DNA of 15,814 bases from Pseudomonadota bacterium (GCA_022360105.1 JAKSDL010000016.1:1-15814); one strand, 5' to 3'. Positions 8,051-15,396 are shown, numbered from the stretch's first letter. Notes: generated by a model not told the origin, from the letters alone. A program made the numbers and translations.

Positions 8051-8172
8051 AATTTGGAGGCTTTGGGATTTTGGAATTGTGTGGCGTTGGGGACATCATA
8101 GATTTCCGATCGCCCGGACTTTACCTTCGATAACAGCCTAAGTCAAAAGAAGACTTGACCCCTTTACCCCTT
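8051..8172 (+). repeat. Dispersed intergenic repeat, copy A
   Basis: Collinear with 10769-10881 in the same orientation. The left block AATTTGGAGGCTTTGG (8051-8066) matches AATCTGAAGACTTGG at 10769, the GTTGGGG/GTCAGGGG block follows, and the CTAAGTCAAAAGAAGA block (8138) matches CTAAGTCATAAGAAGA (10855). The distance from first to last block is 87 bases here and 86 there. The conserved spacing supports common descent, not chance. Confidence 0.6.
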
Positions 8173-8214
8173 TACAGCCTAAGTCAAAAGAAGACGACCC
8201 CTTTACCCCTTTAC
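8133..8214. repeat. Tandem pair of about 40-base REP-like units
   Basis: Unit 1 (8133-8173, 41 bases) and unit 2 (8174-8214) share ACAGCCTAAGTCAAAAGAAG and end in CCCCTTTACCCCTTTAC; they differ only by a TT present in unit 1 at the GACTTGACC junction. Unit 1 contains AAGTC...GACTT and GTCAA...TTGAC inverted repeats, so it can fold. A single diverged relative lies at 10855-10881. Confidence 0.85.
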
Positions 8215-8250
8215 TACTTTATGGTTGTGATACCTCTACGGAGATCCCTG

Positions 8251-8270
8251 CTGCCTCAATGATAAGGCAG
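8251..8270 (+). other. Small hairpin upstream of the esterase gene
   Basis: CTGCCT (8251-8256) pairs with AGGCAG (8265-8270) around an 8-base loop CAATGATA, about 170 bases before the esterase start. It could be a leader structure or a terminator for repeat-region transcription, but the following T run is short and separated by CCCC. Confidence 0.3.
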
Positions 8271-8439
8271 TCCCCTGTTTTACAAAATGTCTGATTTTTC
8301 CAATACAATCTTTTAAGTCAAGAGTATTTTCAATGTAGAAAAACTGCAGTGAATGAATCACCGGGTCCAGGGAGTGTTTTCATTCCTCTGAAACGGACAT
8401 GTTGTAAACATTATCTCGCTTTATGCGAAAAAGGAAAAA

Positions 8440-9558
8440 ATGAACGGTTATCAACTAAAAAAAGGTCGGATCTTTGGGGTGACTCTTTTGGGTCTGTTTG
8501 TCTTTTGGACTCTAATCATACCCTCTATTGCCCTTTCAACAGAAGGTAGACTGGTTCGTGAGAAAGTACATGGTTTTTCACTTGAAAAAACAGTTACCGG
8601 AGAATCTCCAGATCGCGACGTGACTATTTATCTGCCTCCGAGTTATGACGAATTACCAACAAAAAGATATCCAGTCATTTACCTTCTGCATGGCATTTTC
8701 GATACGGATGAGACCTGGATAAGAGACTGGACCGGGAAAAACGGCCCGTGGAACACTATTCAAAGTGTGATGAATAAAGGGATAGCTGAACGGTTTTTTG
8801 GTGAAATGATTATTGTCATGCCAAATGAACTGACTAAATGGGGAGGAAGTTTTTATACCAATTCTACCGTAACAGGTAACTGGGAGGATTTCACAGTCAG
8901 GGAGCTGGTGACTCATATTGACACCAGGTACCGAACCCTTGCCCAAACATCAAGTCGAGGAATTGCCGGGCACTCTATGGGGGGATATGGAGCCCTTAAA
9001 CTGGGAATGAAACATCCTGACGTTTATAGTGTTGTTTACGCTATGAACCCAGCGGTACTTGGATGGGCGCACGACCTGTCAATCGAGAATCCCGGTTTCG
9101 CTTCCATTCTAAAGATGACAACTCCCGAAGAAGTGTTAAAAGGTGATTTCTACTTGGCAGCGATTATTGTTTTAGGCCAGGCGTTCTCGCCAAATCCTGA
9201 CCGCCCGCCTTTTTTTGCGGATTTCCCGTTCAAAATGGTTGGTGAAAAATTGCAACCTGCAGAACCAGCGTACAGCAAGTGGCAGGAGAATTTCCCGATT
9301 CACATGATAGAAAACTACAGGTCAAATCTATCCATGCTTCGCGGATTAAAAATTGATTCGGGTACCGAAGACGAATTTAAGCACATCCCGGTGACAACGC
9401 GCACTTTGTCTTCTAAATTGACTGCTTTTGGTATCGAGCACATATTCGAAGAATATAACGGCGATCATCGCAATCGCCTCTGGAAACGTTCAGGGAGAAT
9501 TGCAACAGAAGTCATGCCGTTTTTTTGGCGTTTGTTAGAATCCCAGAATGAAAATTAA
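8440..9558 (+). CDS. Exported alpha/beta hydrolase, putative esterase (esterase D / PF00756-type)
   Basis: A 372-residue protein. An N-terminal basic then hydrophobic segment (about 6-33, ending IALSTEG) looks like a signal peptide, so it probably acts in the periplasm or outside the cell. The esterase core begins near residue 58 (RDVTIYLPPSYD) and continues with PVIYLLHG (78-85). The nucleophile elbow is GHSMG (177-181) with Ser179. The acid is probably Asp306 in the KIDSGTEDEF segment, the usual place in this family, and the His is His343 in GDHRNRLW near the C-terminus. All three triad members are therefore present in family order. Relatives cleave carboxylic or acyl esters (S-formylglutathione, ferulate, trehalose-mycolate type substrates); the substrate here is unknown. 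AAGGA at 8431-8435 gives a good ribosome binding site for this ATG. It converges with the AraC-type gene. Confidence 0.9.
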   Translation: MNGYQLKKGRIFGVTLLGLFVFWTLIIPSIALSTEGRLVREKVHGFSLEKTVTGESPDRDVTIYLPPSYDELPTKRYPVIYLLHGIFDTDETWIRDWTGKNGPWNTIQSVMNKGIAERFFGEMIIVMPNELTKWGGSFYTNSTVTGNWEDFTVRELVTHIDTRYRTLAQTSSRGIAGHSMGGYGALKLGMKHPDVYSVVYAMNPAVLGWAHDLSIENPGFASILKMTTPEEVLKGDFYLAAIIVLGQAFSPNPDRPPFFADFPFKMVGEKLQPAEPAYSKWQENFPIHMIENYRSNLSMLRGLKIDSGTEDEFKHIPVTTRTLSSKLTAFGIEHIFEEYNGDHRNRLWKRSGRIATEVMPFFWRLLESQNEN

Positions 9559-9644
9559 TGTGAAACGCTACGATCATAATATTTTATTATCACGCATCCT
9601 TCCATTGAGTCACAAAATGGGTTAATCACTCGTATCTGAACAAA

Positions 9645-10463
9645 TCAGACGTTTTCAGAAAGACGGGACTGCCTTATCCATTGAGTGGGTGAGGTGCCTG
9701 TAAACGCTCGAAAATCGTTAATAAAATGTGACTGATCGTAGTATCCCAAATCCAGGCTAAAGGATGTATAATCCTTTGGACTCTGAAATTTTAAAGCTTG
9801 ATAAGCTCGATGAAATCGTAAGATGCGATTGAATGATTTAGGAGAAATGCCCACATATTTGTTAAACAGTCGATTTAACTGGCGTGTAGTCAATCCAATC
9901 TGCTTTGCCATTCCGTCAATCGAACAATAGCTGGGATACTTACACATGAAAAGAATTAGTTGTGACAAATGGGGAGGGACTCCATGTAAGGCTGTTAATT
10001 GTTGCAAGAGCCAAATCTCAAACGATTGAACACGTTCTGCAAAGGTTTGAGCTGCAATCATCGATTCCTTGAGTGGTTTCCAAGAAATAGATAAATCTTC
10101 CAAGAAGCAGCTACTGTTTTGCAATTGATTCAAAGGGATACCCAGAAGTGAAAAGGCTTGTCCGGGACGAAATTGTACCCCAAAGTATTGATCTTTGGCA
10201 GCCAGCAAATGAGTCCAGGAAAGTGTATGGACTCCTAAAATTTGGATTCTTATTGTCCCTTCTGTATACCAAAATATCAATTGGAGACTGTTAATGGGGA
10301 TCACCGGAAAATCCGGTTCATGATCTGTTTTTGTTACACAAATTTGCCAATAAACATGCACAACGGATTGTAAAACTGGCAAAGGATAGATCTCTTGATG
10401 ATGTATCCCGCTTTTTTTCCAAATTTCAACGGGTTGGTTTGTAAAATATAAAACATTATCCAT
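9645..10463 (-). CDS. AraC-family transcriptional regulator
   Basis: A 272-residue cytoplasmic DNA-binding protein. The C-terminal part (about 165-268) is an AraC/XylS double helix-turn-helix. The first HTH lies around MAKQIGLTTRQLNRLFNKYVG (185-205, only key residues given) and the signature DLGYYDQSHFINDF with FTGTSPTQW closes it (238-262). The N-terminal 130 residues look like a DUF6597-type domain, seen in regulators annotated as AraC-like with GISPK and FN-ILRFHRA segments. There is no obvious sugar-binding cupin arm. The ligand is unknown. It converges with the esterase gene and is led by a likely sigma-70 promoter that overlaps a small inverted repeat, which fits autoregulation. Shine-Dalgarno is weak (AGG about 15 bases upstream). 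Confidence 0.92.
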   Translation of the reverse strand: MDNVLYFTNQPVEIWKKSGIHHQEIYPLPVLQSVVHVYWQICVTKTDHEPDFPVIPINSLQLIFWYTEGTIRIQILGVHTLSWTHLLAAKDQYFGVQFRPGQAFSLLGIPLNQLQNSSCFLEDLSISWKPLKESMIAAQTFAERVQSFEIWLLQQLTALHGVPPHLSQLILFMCKYPSYCSIDGMAKQIGLTTRQLNRLFNKYVGISPKSFNRILRFHRAYQALKFQSPKDYTSFSLDLGYYDQSHFINDFRAFTGTSPTQWIRQSRLSENV

Positions 10464-10485
10464 ATAACCAACTTACAACCTATCA

Positions 10486-10515
10486 ATTTTAATGAATTCT
10501 TCGGATTCAATTCAA
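10486..10515 (-). promoter_or_regulatory. Likely sigma-70 promoter of the AraC-family gene
   Basis: On the minus strand: -35 TTGAAT (10515-10510), an 18-base spacer and -10 TAAAAT (10491-10486), about 25 bases before the ATG. A GGATTC/GAATCC inverted repeat (10503-10508 and 10517-10522) flanks the -35 and could be an operator. Confidence 0.45.
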
Positions 10516-10604
10516 AGAATCCCTAAAGATTTTTTACTTTAAGCCGATTTTATTTTATCAGCCTCTTTTTGATCTGGTAAGTGTATTTACATTGGAAAAG
10601 CACC

Positions 10605-10635
10605 TGATTTTATTAACAAAAGACTAATAAAATCA
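10605..10635. repeat. Perfect 11-bp AT-rich inverted repeat
   Basis: TGATTTTATTA (10605-10615) is the reverse complement of TAATAAAATCA (10625-10635); the loop is 9 bases. It sits about 90 bases upstream of the AraC-type promoter. A partial third copy of the arm (GATTTTATT) is at about 10545. It may be a regulator binding site or an AT-rich hairpin. Confidence 0.65.
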
Positions 10636-10704
10636 AAACGGATTATGTCTGGTTTCTCATTTAATACCTTCAGCTTTTATGGTGCAATTCCAGTTTTAAA
10701 GTCG

Positions 10705-10724
10705 CCAGGCTGTTAACAGCCTGG
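10705..10724. repeat. Perfect 20-bp palindrome
   Basis: CCAGGCTG-TTAA-CAGCCTGG is perfectly self-complementary: an 8-bp GC-rich stem with a TTAA loop. It lies between the S41 peptidase gene end (10879) and the AraC-type promoter. On the minus strand it is followed by CGACTTTAAAA rather than a clean T run, so a terminator role for the protease operon is possible but unproven; an operator or REP-like element is equally possible. Confidence 0.75.
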
Positions 10725-10768
10725 GATGGCCGGATTGGGAAAAATCGCCGGGAGTGGCTGCCATTTTG

Positions 10769-10881
10769 AATCTGAAGACTTGGAAACGTTGGAATTTTAG
10801 GTTGTCAGGGGTGTCGCTGTTTTGCGGTTGTCCGGGTTTTGCTCTCTATCACAACTAAGTCATAAGAAGATCTGCCCTTTA
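10769..10881 (+). repeat. Dispersed intergenic repeat, copy B
   Basis: Diverged, collinear copy of 8051-8172 (same orientation, inter-block spacing 86 versus 87 bases). Its right end runs into the stop codon of the S41 peptidase gene at 10879-10881. It has one AAGTCATAAGAAGA unit, where copy A has two. Confidence 0.55.
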
Positions 10882-12147
10882 AGGTTCATGGTTCATTTGT
10901 TTCACATTATTGTTTATTCTTTTAGTGATTTCCAATATTGCTGCATTTAGCTGGGGGTCGCTTAGGGCTGACTCCTGTAGCGAGTAAGGAACGTAAATAT
11001 CCGGTGAAATACCAAAACCTTCTACCCTGGTTCCGTCTAAAAGCAGCTCACCTGTTGCGAGATACAGGAAATAAGGCAGTTTTTCATCATTGAAAATGCC
11101 CCTACCAGCCGTAAAAGCGCCTTTAGTGTTTGTGCCTATCAAAATTGCCCGGTTTGTTTTTTTAAACTGATAAGCCAGCGCCTCCTTACCTGACCGCACC
11201 CCTTCATTGATTAATACAACCATTGGTCCGGAAAAATGAATTTCGTTGACTTTGGATTGAGGTTTATTTAATTTTTCCTCACCATCCCTGTCGATCCAAG
11301 TATATTCAAAAAAATCATTCCGATCCGGAAAGAATGGGTCTAAATATTCATACCAGGCACCACCAAAACCACCTCGAAGATCCAGAATGATGCCATCCAT
11401 ATCGTGAAATTCGGTTTCAATAATTTCTTTAAATTTATTTTGTATATTTTTATGGGTTCCCGACCAAAGATGAACATAACCAACTTTTTGTTTTCCAATC
11501 TCATAGGTATGAGCACTTTCAATCATAGCATTGTAAAAAGACAAGTTAGGATTTTCTGTAACAGCATCAATTTTTAGGGAAATTTGTTTTTCATTTCGAA
11601 GAACCATGAGATTGATGTTTTTCCCAGCCGGATTAAAAGACCTATATGGATGAAAAGGTTTTCCGTTTGCTTTCAATAAAATGTCTCCACGCCTCAGGCC
11701 GGCTAATGCAGAAGGATAACCGTCCAGTACTTCTCGAATCACATATTGAGAATCAATAATGGAATATTGTGCTCCAATATGATTGACTTCAGGAGTGGAT
11801 ATATCTCGAGTAAGAAACATCGAGCGAAACATGTAGAAATCAATGGAATGATTATCAAAAAAACGCGTATGCGAAACCCCTAGCTTTTGTAGAAAATCAT
11901 TGAAGACCGGTGTAAGTTCATAAATGTCAGAAGCCCTCTCCACCTTTCTCTTCAAAGCACGATAGGTTGATTCGGTGAAGAACTCATGTTCACGCTCTTT
12001 GGGATATATATTTGTTTTTGCTTCTTGCCAAAAATCATCAAAGATCTTGGTTGTGGCGATATTTTTAACTGGGTTGTCTGCCAATGCTAAACTGCTAATT
12101 AAACAAACAAGGCACACAACAGCCATGTATAAGTATTGTCGAATCAT
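10879..12147 (-). CDS. Exported S41-family (C-terminal processing-type) serine peptidase with PDZ domain
   Basis: A 422-residue periplasmic or secreted protease when started at the ATG at 12147. The reading frame extends six codons to a TTG, but the ATG gives an ATGA overlap with the upstream stop and a clean signal peptide (MIRQYLYMAVV... cleaving near ALA-D, residue 23). A PDZ-like segment (about 125-185) contains YPSALAGLRRGDILLKANGKP. The catalytic core has the strand GIILDLRGGFGG (about 252-263), the nucleophile Ser319 in EGVRSGKEAL, and the general-base Lys342 in GTNTKGAF, 23 residues later. This matches the Ser/Lys dyad arrangement of CtpA/Prc relatives. Family members trim or degrade exported proteins. 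Translational coupling to the CPBP gene suggests the two act on related membrane or envelope substrates. Confidence 0.9.
   Translation of the reverse strand: MIRQYLYMAVVCLVCLISSLALADNPVKNIATTKIFDDFWQEAKTNIYPKEREHEFFTESTYRALKRKVERASDIYELTPVFNDFLQKLGVSHTRFFDNHSIDFYMFRSMFLTRDISTPEVNHIGAQYSIIDSQYVIREVLDGYPSALAGLRRGDILLKANGKPFHPYRSFNPAGKNINLMVLRNEKQISLKIDAVTENPNLSFYNAMIESAHTYEIGKQKVGYVHLWSGTHKNIQNKFKEIIETEFHDMDGIILDLRGGFGGAWYEYLDPFFPDRNDFFEYTWIDRDGEEKLNKPQSKVNEIHFSGPMVVLINEGVRSGKEALAYQFKKTNRAILIGTNTKGAFTAGRGIFNDEKLPYFLYLATGELLLDGTRVEGFGISPDIYVPYSLQESALSDPQLNAAILEITKRINNNVKQMNHEP
12144..12147 (-). promoter_or_regulatory. ATGA stop-start overlap (translational coupling)
   Basis: The CPBP gene ends AAATGA, and the ATG inside it opens the S41 peptidase frame. 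This fixes the downstream start and argues for cotranslation of the two proteases at linked levels. Confidence 0.8.
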
Positions 12148-12983
12148 TTCTTTTGATTTTTCCAAAATAGTATCGAGATGGTTAGATAGATCACACCAGT
12201 GAATATTCCTGTTTCAGAAACGAAATAACCGGCATATCCTGTTTTTACAGTAAGATCAAAAAACATACCCATTAAAAACACGTTATGACTTGCATGAAGA
12301 ACCGTTCCTAACCATAAACTCTTTGATTTTGATAATAAAACCGTTCTAATAAATGAAGCACTTGTCAAAACAAGAGTAAACCCGGTTAGTTTGATCCACA
12401 AAGGCACATCATAATAACTGTTGTATAAGCCACCGATGATTGCAGGATAATGCCAGATAGCCCAAACCAGGCCTGTTGTTAAAGCTGTAACAGGAACAGA
12501 TGTTATTGTTAACAATTTGCGAGTCAGGAATCCACTCCAACCAATTTCTTCACCCGTTACAAGAACAAAGATAAATAGAAATCCGACGATTCCTTTTGAA
12601 AGCAGACCGATTAGGATAGGGACAGGAAGCTCAAAGCCTATTATCCGGGCCCATTTATAGTGTACTACTTCATCTGTATAAAATTCGGTAATCCCACAAA
12701 GCCATGTCAATCCATAAGCAATCAATGCGACCAGAATCGGTAATAGATAGGCATATCCATAAAATCTGATCTTGCCAAGACCCCATCCATAGTGCCGAAT
12801 CTTATCTTTAAACAGTATTGACGCTATGATGGCTGAGAAACCGGGAATAAACATCATTATCGCATGCTGGCTCCGATCATTTTCAGAAAGGCTAAAAATC
12901 CAAATAAATGCAACAAAGGTAATAATTGTTGTTATTATGAGGAAAGCTATTACCTGTCTTAAGATTTGTTTTTTTGTCTCCAT
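12144..12983 (-). CDS. CPBP-family intramembrane metalloprotease homologue
   Basis: A 279-residue polytopic membrane protein with about eight hydrophobic segments. The ABI/CPBP motifs are present in order: EEIGWSGFLTRK (Glu145, Glu146), WAIWHYP with His178, and HASHN with His230, His233 and Asn234. The usual motif is EExxxR. Here the arginine position (150) is Ser, so activity may be altered, although the glutamates and histidines are kept. Relatives include Rce1-type CAAX proteases and bacteriocin self-immunity proteins. The ATG at 12983 is chosen over an in-frame ATG 13 codons upstream (13022) because AGGG sits just before it and the first membrane helix then starts naturally. It is the first gene of a two-gene operon; its stop overlaps the S41 peptidase start by four bases. 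Confidence 0.88.
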   Translation of the reverse strand: METKKQILRQVIAFLIITTIITFVAFIWIFSLSENDRSQHAIMMFIPGFSAIIASILFKDKIRHYGWGLGKIRFYGYAYLLPILVALIAYGLTWLCGITEFYTDEVVHYKWARIIGFELPVPILIGLLSKGIVGFLFIFVLVTGEEIGWSGFLTRKLLTITSVPVTALTTGLVWAIWHYPAIIGGLYNSYYDVPLWIKLTGFTLVLTSASFIRTVLLSKSKSLWLGTVLHASHNVFLMGMFFDLTVKTGYAGYFVSETGIFTGVIYLTISILFWKNQKK

Positions 12984-13085
12984 ATTACCCTGGTCAACAA
13001 TCAAAAAGATATTAAAGCACATTTTGCTTTGGTCAGCTTTGGAATGACAGTTGATAACGCGCTTTTAACTCCGCTTTTTTGTGCA

Positions 13086-13114
13086 ATTATACTATTCTCA
13101 TCCCTTTTTCTTAA
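13086..13114 (-). promoter_or_regulatory. Sigma-70-type promoter for the CPBP-S41 operon
   Basis: On the minus strand: perfect -10 TATAAT (13091-13086), 17-base spacer, -35 TTAAGA (13114-13109, four of six). It would leave a leader of about 95 bases before the ATG at 12983. Confidence 0.5.
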
Positions 13115-13330
13115 AAGCCGCGTTTACTATCAAGAAGTGCTTTCCATGGTCAAAAACAAGACCTCACCTTAAAAACTTTACTTGTTTTTTACATAAAAAC
13201 TCATCGGTTTTTCAGTTTATCCCTGGTATACATACTTAACAATCCTGTTAAACTGCCAAACAGTAAATGTGTTTTAGTTACACAGCACTATGGCACTTTG
13301 GCAAGCCCGGTTAAGTTTATTAGTAATCGT

Positions 13331-13337
13331 TAGGAGG
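13331..13337 (+). promoter_or_regulatory. Strong ribosome binding site of the second MCP
   Basis: TAGGAGG seven bases before the ATG at 13345. This is the best Shine-Dalgarno before any gene inside the window and fixes the start. Confidence 0.85.
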
Positions 13338-13344
13338 TTGCTCT

Positions 13345-15177
13345 ATGTGGAAAAATATGAAAATTACCTACAAAATATTTCTGGCATTTGCAGTACCAAT
13401 TGTGATGATTTTGATCCTGATGATCGTCAACCAAGTTTTAAGTTCAGGCATCAGGGAGAACATTAAGACAGCAAGAGAAGAAAGCATCGATTTTACACTG
13501 GTTGCGCTGAAAATGGATAAAGATGTTGTCCAGATACAACAATGGCTCTCTGATATTTCAGCAACTCGAGCTTATGAAGGATTTGATGATGGTTTTGATG
13601 AAGCGGAAAAGCATTACAAGTCTTTTTTGGAAGGACTCAACCGCTTTTTGACGTTTTATCAAACCAAAGGAGATAGTGAAAAGGTCAACCAAATGAATAA
13701 TTTACAGAAAAACGTTGACGACTACTATGCCGTAGGAAAAAAAATGGCACAGGCTTACATCGATGGTGGGCCTGAAAGCGGCAATGAGACCATGGGAGAA
13801 TTTGACGAGAAGGCAGAGGCTCTATCCAAGGCACTTGAACCGTTTGTGACAGAGCAGGTGGAGAGCTCTTACCACAAGCTGGATGAGGTAGCGAGCAGTG
13901 TAAGTATGTTAAGCAACGCCTTGAGATTGGTAGTTGCCGTCATCATTGTTGCATCGATACTGTTTGCGAGCGCAATCATCAGGTCGGTTGGCGGCGCTGT
14001 AAGGCATTTGGCTCAATCCATCACACACATCATCGAAACGGGGGACTTTTCACAAGCTATTGAAATCGATCAGAAAGATGAGATCGGGCAGGCTGTATCA
14101 GGTTTTAACAAGCTGCTGGACGTTCTCGACTCCGGATTCAGCGAGATCAATCGAGTGATGAATTCAGTAAAGAATGGGGATCTTAGTATCAGAATACAAC
14201 AAACCGAGGAGAATAACCTGGACACTGATAGCATCAACGAAGCACTGGAAATGCTAGGTAGTACAATCGAAAACGTAATGATTTCCGCAAACCACGTCAA
14301 TACGAGTTCGGATGAGCTGACAAGCTCATCCCAGTCTCTGGCTAGTGGCACGACAGAGCAGGCAGCAACCCTGGAACAAATCAGCTCATCAATGACAGAG
14401 GTTGAAAGCAGCGCCCAGAAAAACAATGAAAGCGCCATTCAGGCTTCCCAGTTATCTGACCAGACACGTAAGATTGTTCAACGTGGCAACAAGCAGATGG
14501 AGGATATGCTGAGTTCCATGGACAAGATTAATAATACCAGTTCCGATATTACCAAAATCATTAAAGTAATTGATGAGATTGCATTTCAGACTAATTTACT
14601 AGCCCTAAACGCAGCTGTGGAAGCTGCCCGGGCAGGTAAATACGGAAAGGGTTTTGCCGTGGTTGCCGAAGAAGTCAGAAACCTGGCAGCAAGGAGCGCG
14701 GAAGCTGCAAAAGACACGACTGAGATGATTGAAAACTCTGCAAAAGAAGTTGAATTAGGTGTCAGCAACGCCGGAAAAACTGCAGAAATCCTGAACGAGA
14801 TCAACTCGGCTATTGCCAAAGTCAATGATCTTGTCAATGAAATCATGTCCTCATCACAAGAACAGCGATCAGCAACTTTAGAGATGAGTAAAGCACTGAC
14901 ACAGGTGAATAATGTGGTTCAACAAAACTCTTCGGTATCAGAGGAGACTGCTTCGGCATCGGAAGAATTACGGCAGCAAGCTTTGCAGCTTCAGGAACTG
15001 ATGCGTCGATTCAAATTAATCAGAAATAATACGACGGAAGATATAACAACAAGTCCTGAACCTTCTTTCGACCAGATACCGGTAAAACCACCGGAACCGC
15101 TGCAAGTATCACAAGAACCGGAAACATTGAAACCGAAAATGATAACCCTGGACGACAACAGCTTTGGGAAATATTAA
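13345..15177 (+). CDS. Methyl-accepting chemotaxis protein with helical-bundle sensor domain
   Basis: A 610-residue inner-membrane chemoreceptor. Membrane helix 1 spans about 11-30 and helix 2 about 192-212. Between them is an all-helical periplasmic sensor of roughly 160 residues with the conserved-looking segment IQQWLSDISATRAYEGFDDGF (only 64-84, key residues QQWL, DISATR, DGF), compatible with a four-helix-bundle MCP sensor. HAMP (about 213-262), a second HAMP-like segment (about 262-312, with KNGDLSIRI) and the coiled-coil signalling domain follow. The tip at 411-447 carries EIAFQTNLLALNAAVEAARAG and GKGFAVVAEEVRNLA. A Pro/Glu-rich linker (565-595) ends in the acidic tail LDDNSFGKY, laid out like a tethered adaptation-enzyme docking tail although it is not NWETF. 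The ligand is unknown. It is monocistronic as far as seen. Confidence 0.95.
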   Translation: MWKNMKITYKIFLAFAVPIVMILILMIVNQVLSSGIRENIKTAREESIDFTLVALKMDKDVVQIQQWLSDISATRAYEGFDDGFDEAEKHYKSFLEGLNRFLTFYQTKGDSEKVNQMNNLQKNVDDYYAVGKKMAQAYIDGGPESGNETMGEFDEKAEALSKALEPFVTEQVESSYHKLDEVASSVSMLSNALRLVVAVIIVASILFASAIIRSVGGAVRHLAQSITHIIETGDFSQAIEIDQKDEIGQAVSGFNKLLDVLDSGFSEINRVMNSVKNGDLSIRIQQTEENNLDTDSINEALEMLGSTIENVMISANHVNTSSDELTSSSQSLASGTTEQAATLEQISSSMTEVESSAQKNNESAIQASQLSDQTRKIVQRGNKQMEDMLSSMDKINNTSSDITKIIKVIDEIAFQTNLLALNAAVEAARAGKYGKGFAVVAEEVRNLAARSAEAAKDTTEMIENSAKEVELGVSNAGKTAEILNEINSAIAKVNDLVNEIMSSSQEQRSATLEMSKALTQVNNVVQQNSSVSEETASASEELRQQALQLQELMRRFKLIRNNTTEDITTSPEPSFDQIPVKPPEPLQVSQEPETLKPKMITLDDNSFGKY

Positions 15178-15266
15178 ATCTTATTACTCAAGGTTCGCAC
15201 CTGTTTTTGCAGTAGATGATTTAATACGAGTCGCTTCGCTCCATTATTTTGAGTCTTAATGTAAAC

Positions 15267-15279
15267 GCACCAAAGGTGC
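15267..15279 (+). terminator. Hairpin downstream of the second MCP, possible terminator
   Basis: GCACC (15267-15271) and GGTGC (15275-15279) around AAA, about 90 bases after the MCP stop, followed by TCAGTTT. The stem is tight but short, and the T run is poor. Confidence 0.3.
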
Positions 15280-15292
15280 TCAGTTTAAAGCT

Positions 15293-15323
15293 AAAAGCTA
15301 CCTGCCGGTAGCGAATAGCTTTT
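15293..15323 (+). repeat. Nested hairpin
   Basis: The inner stem GCTACC/GGTAGC (15297-15302, 15307-15312) has a TGCC loop. An outer or alternative pairing AAAAGCTA/TAGCTTTT (15293-15300, 15316-15323) ends in TTTT, so the element may work as a terminator or as a switch between two folds. It is directly followed by the palindrome TTTACGTAAA. Confidence 0.5.
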
Positions 15324-15396
15324 ACGTAAAAGTCATCTTCCTCAGTGAACTGCAAAGCCACTGATAGCATAAAACAAGGGGGCGAAACTTGAATCA

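Larger units (their letters stand above)
7683..8439. other. Long intergenic region filled with degenerate repeats
   Basis: About 750 bases with no convincing gene between divergent genes. It holds a pair of 56-base imperfect repeats (7798-7853, 7922-7977) with a weaker third member near 8079, a region shared with 10769-10881, and a 41/39-base tandem pair at 8133-8214. A CTGCCT/AGGCAG hairpin (8251-8270) also lies here. The promoter of the esterase gene must lie to the right of these, but no clear -35/-10 pair stands out. Confidence 0.7.
13023..13344. other. Divergent intergenic region, protease operon / MCP
   Basis: About 320 bases. The left part carries the protease-operon promoter. The right part leads the MCP; apart from its Shine-Dalgarno, nothing with correct promoter spacing was found. 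TGGCACTTTGGCAAGC at 13291 resembles a sigma-54 site but has 11 rather than 10 bases between GG and GC. Confidence 0.45.

Noticed and set aside
8133..8214. Possible CRISPR array
   Set aside because: Only two units, directly adjacent with no unique spacers; a tandem duplication instead.
9575..9592. AT-only hairpin ATAATA/TATTAT after the esterase gene as terminator
   Set aside because: Stem has no GC pairs, so it would be unstable; AT-rich chance symmetry is likely.
12966..13172. 68-codon plus-strand ORF between the protease operon and the second MCP
   Set aside because: Overlaps the promoter and leader of the protease operon and shows no family features.
13291..13306. Sigma-54-like TGGCAC...GC element before the second MCP
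   Set aside because: The GG to GC gap is 11 bases instead of 10, which is normally non-functional.
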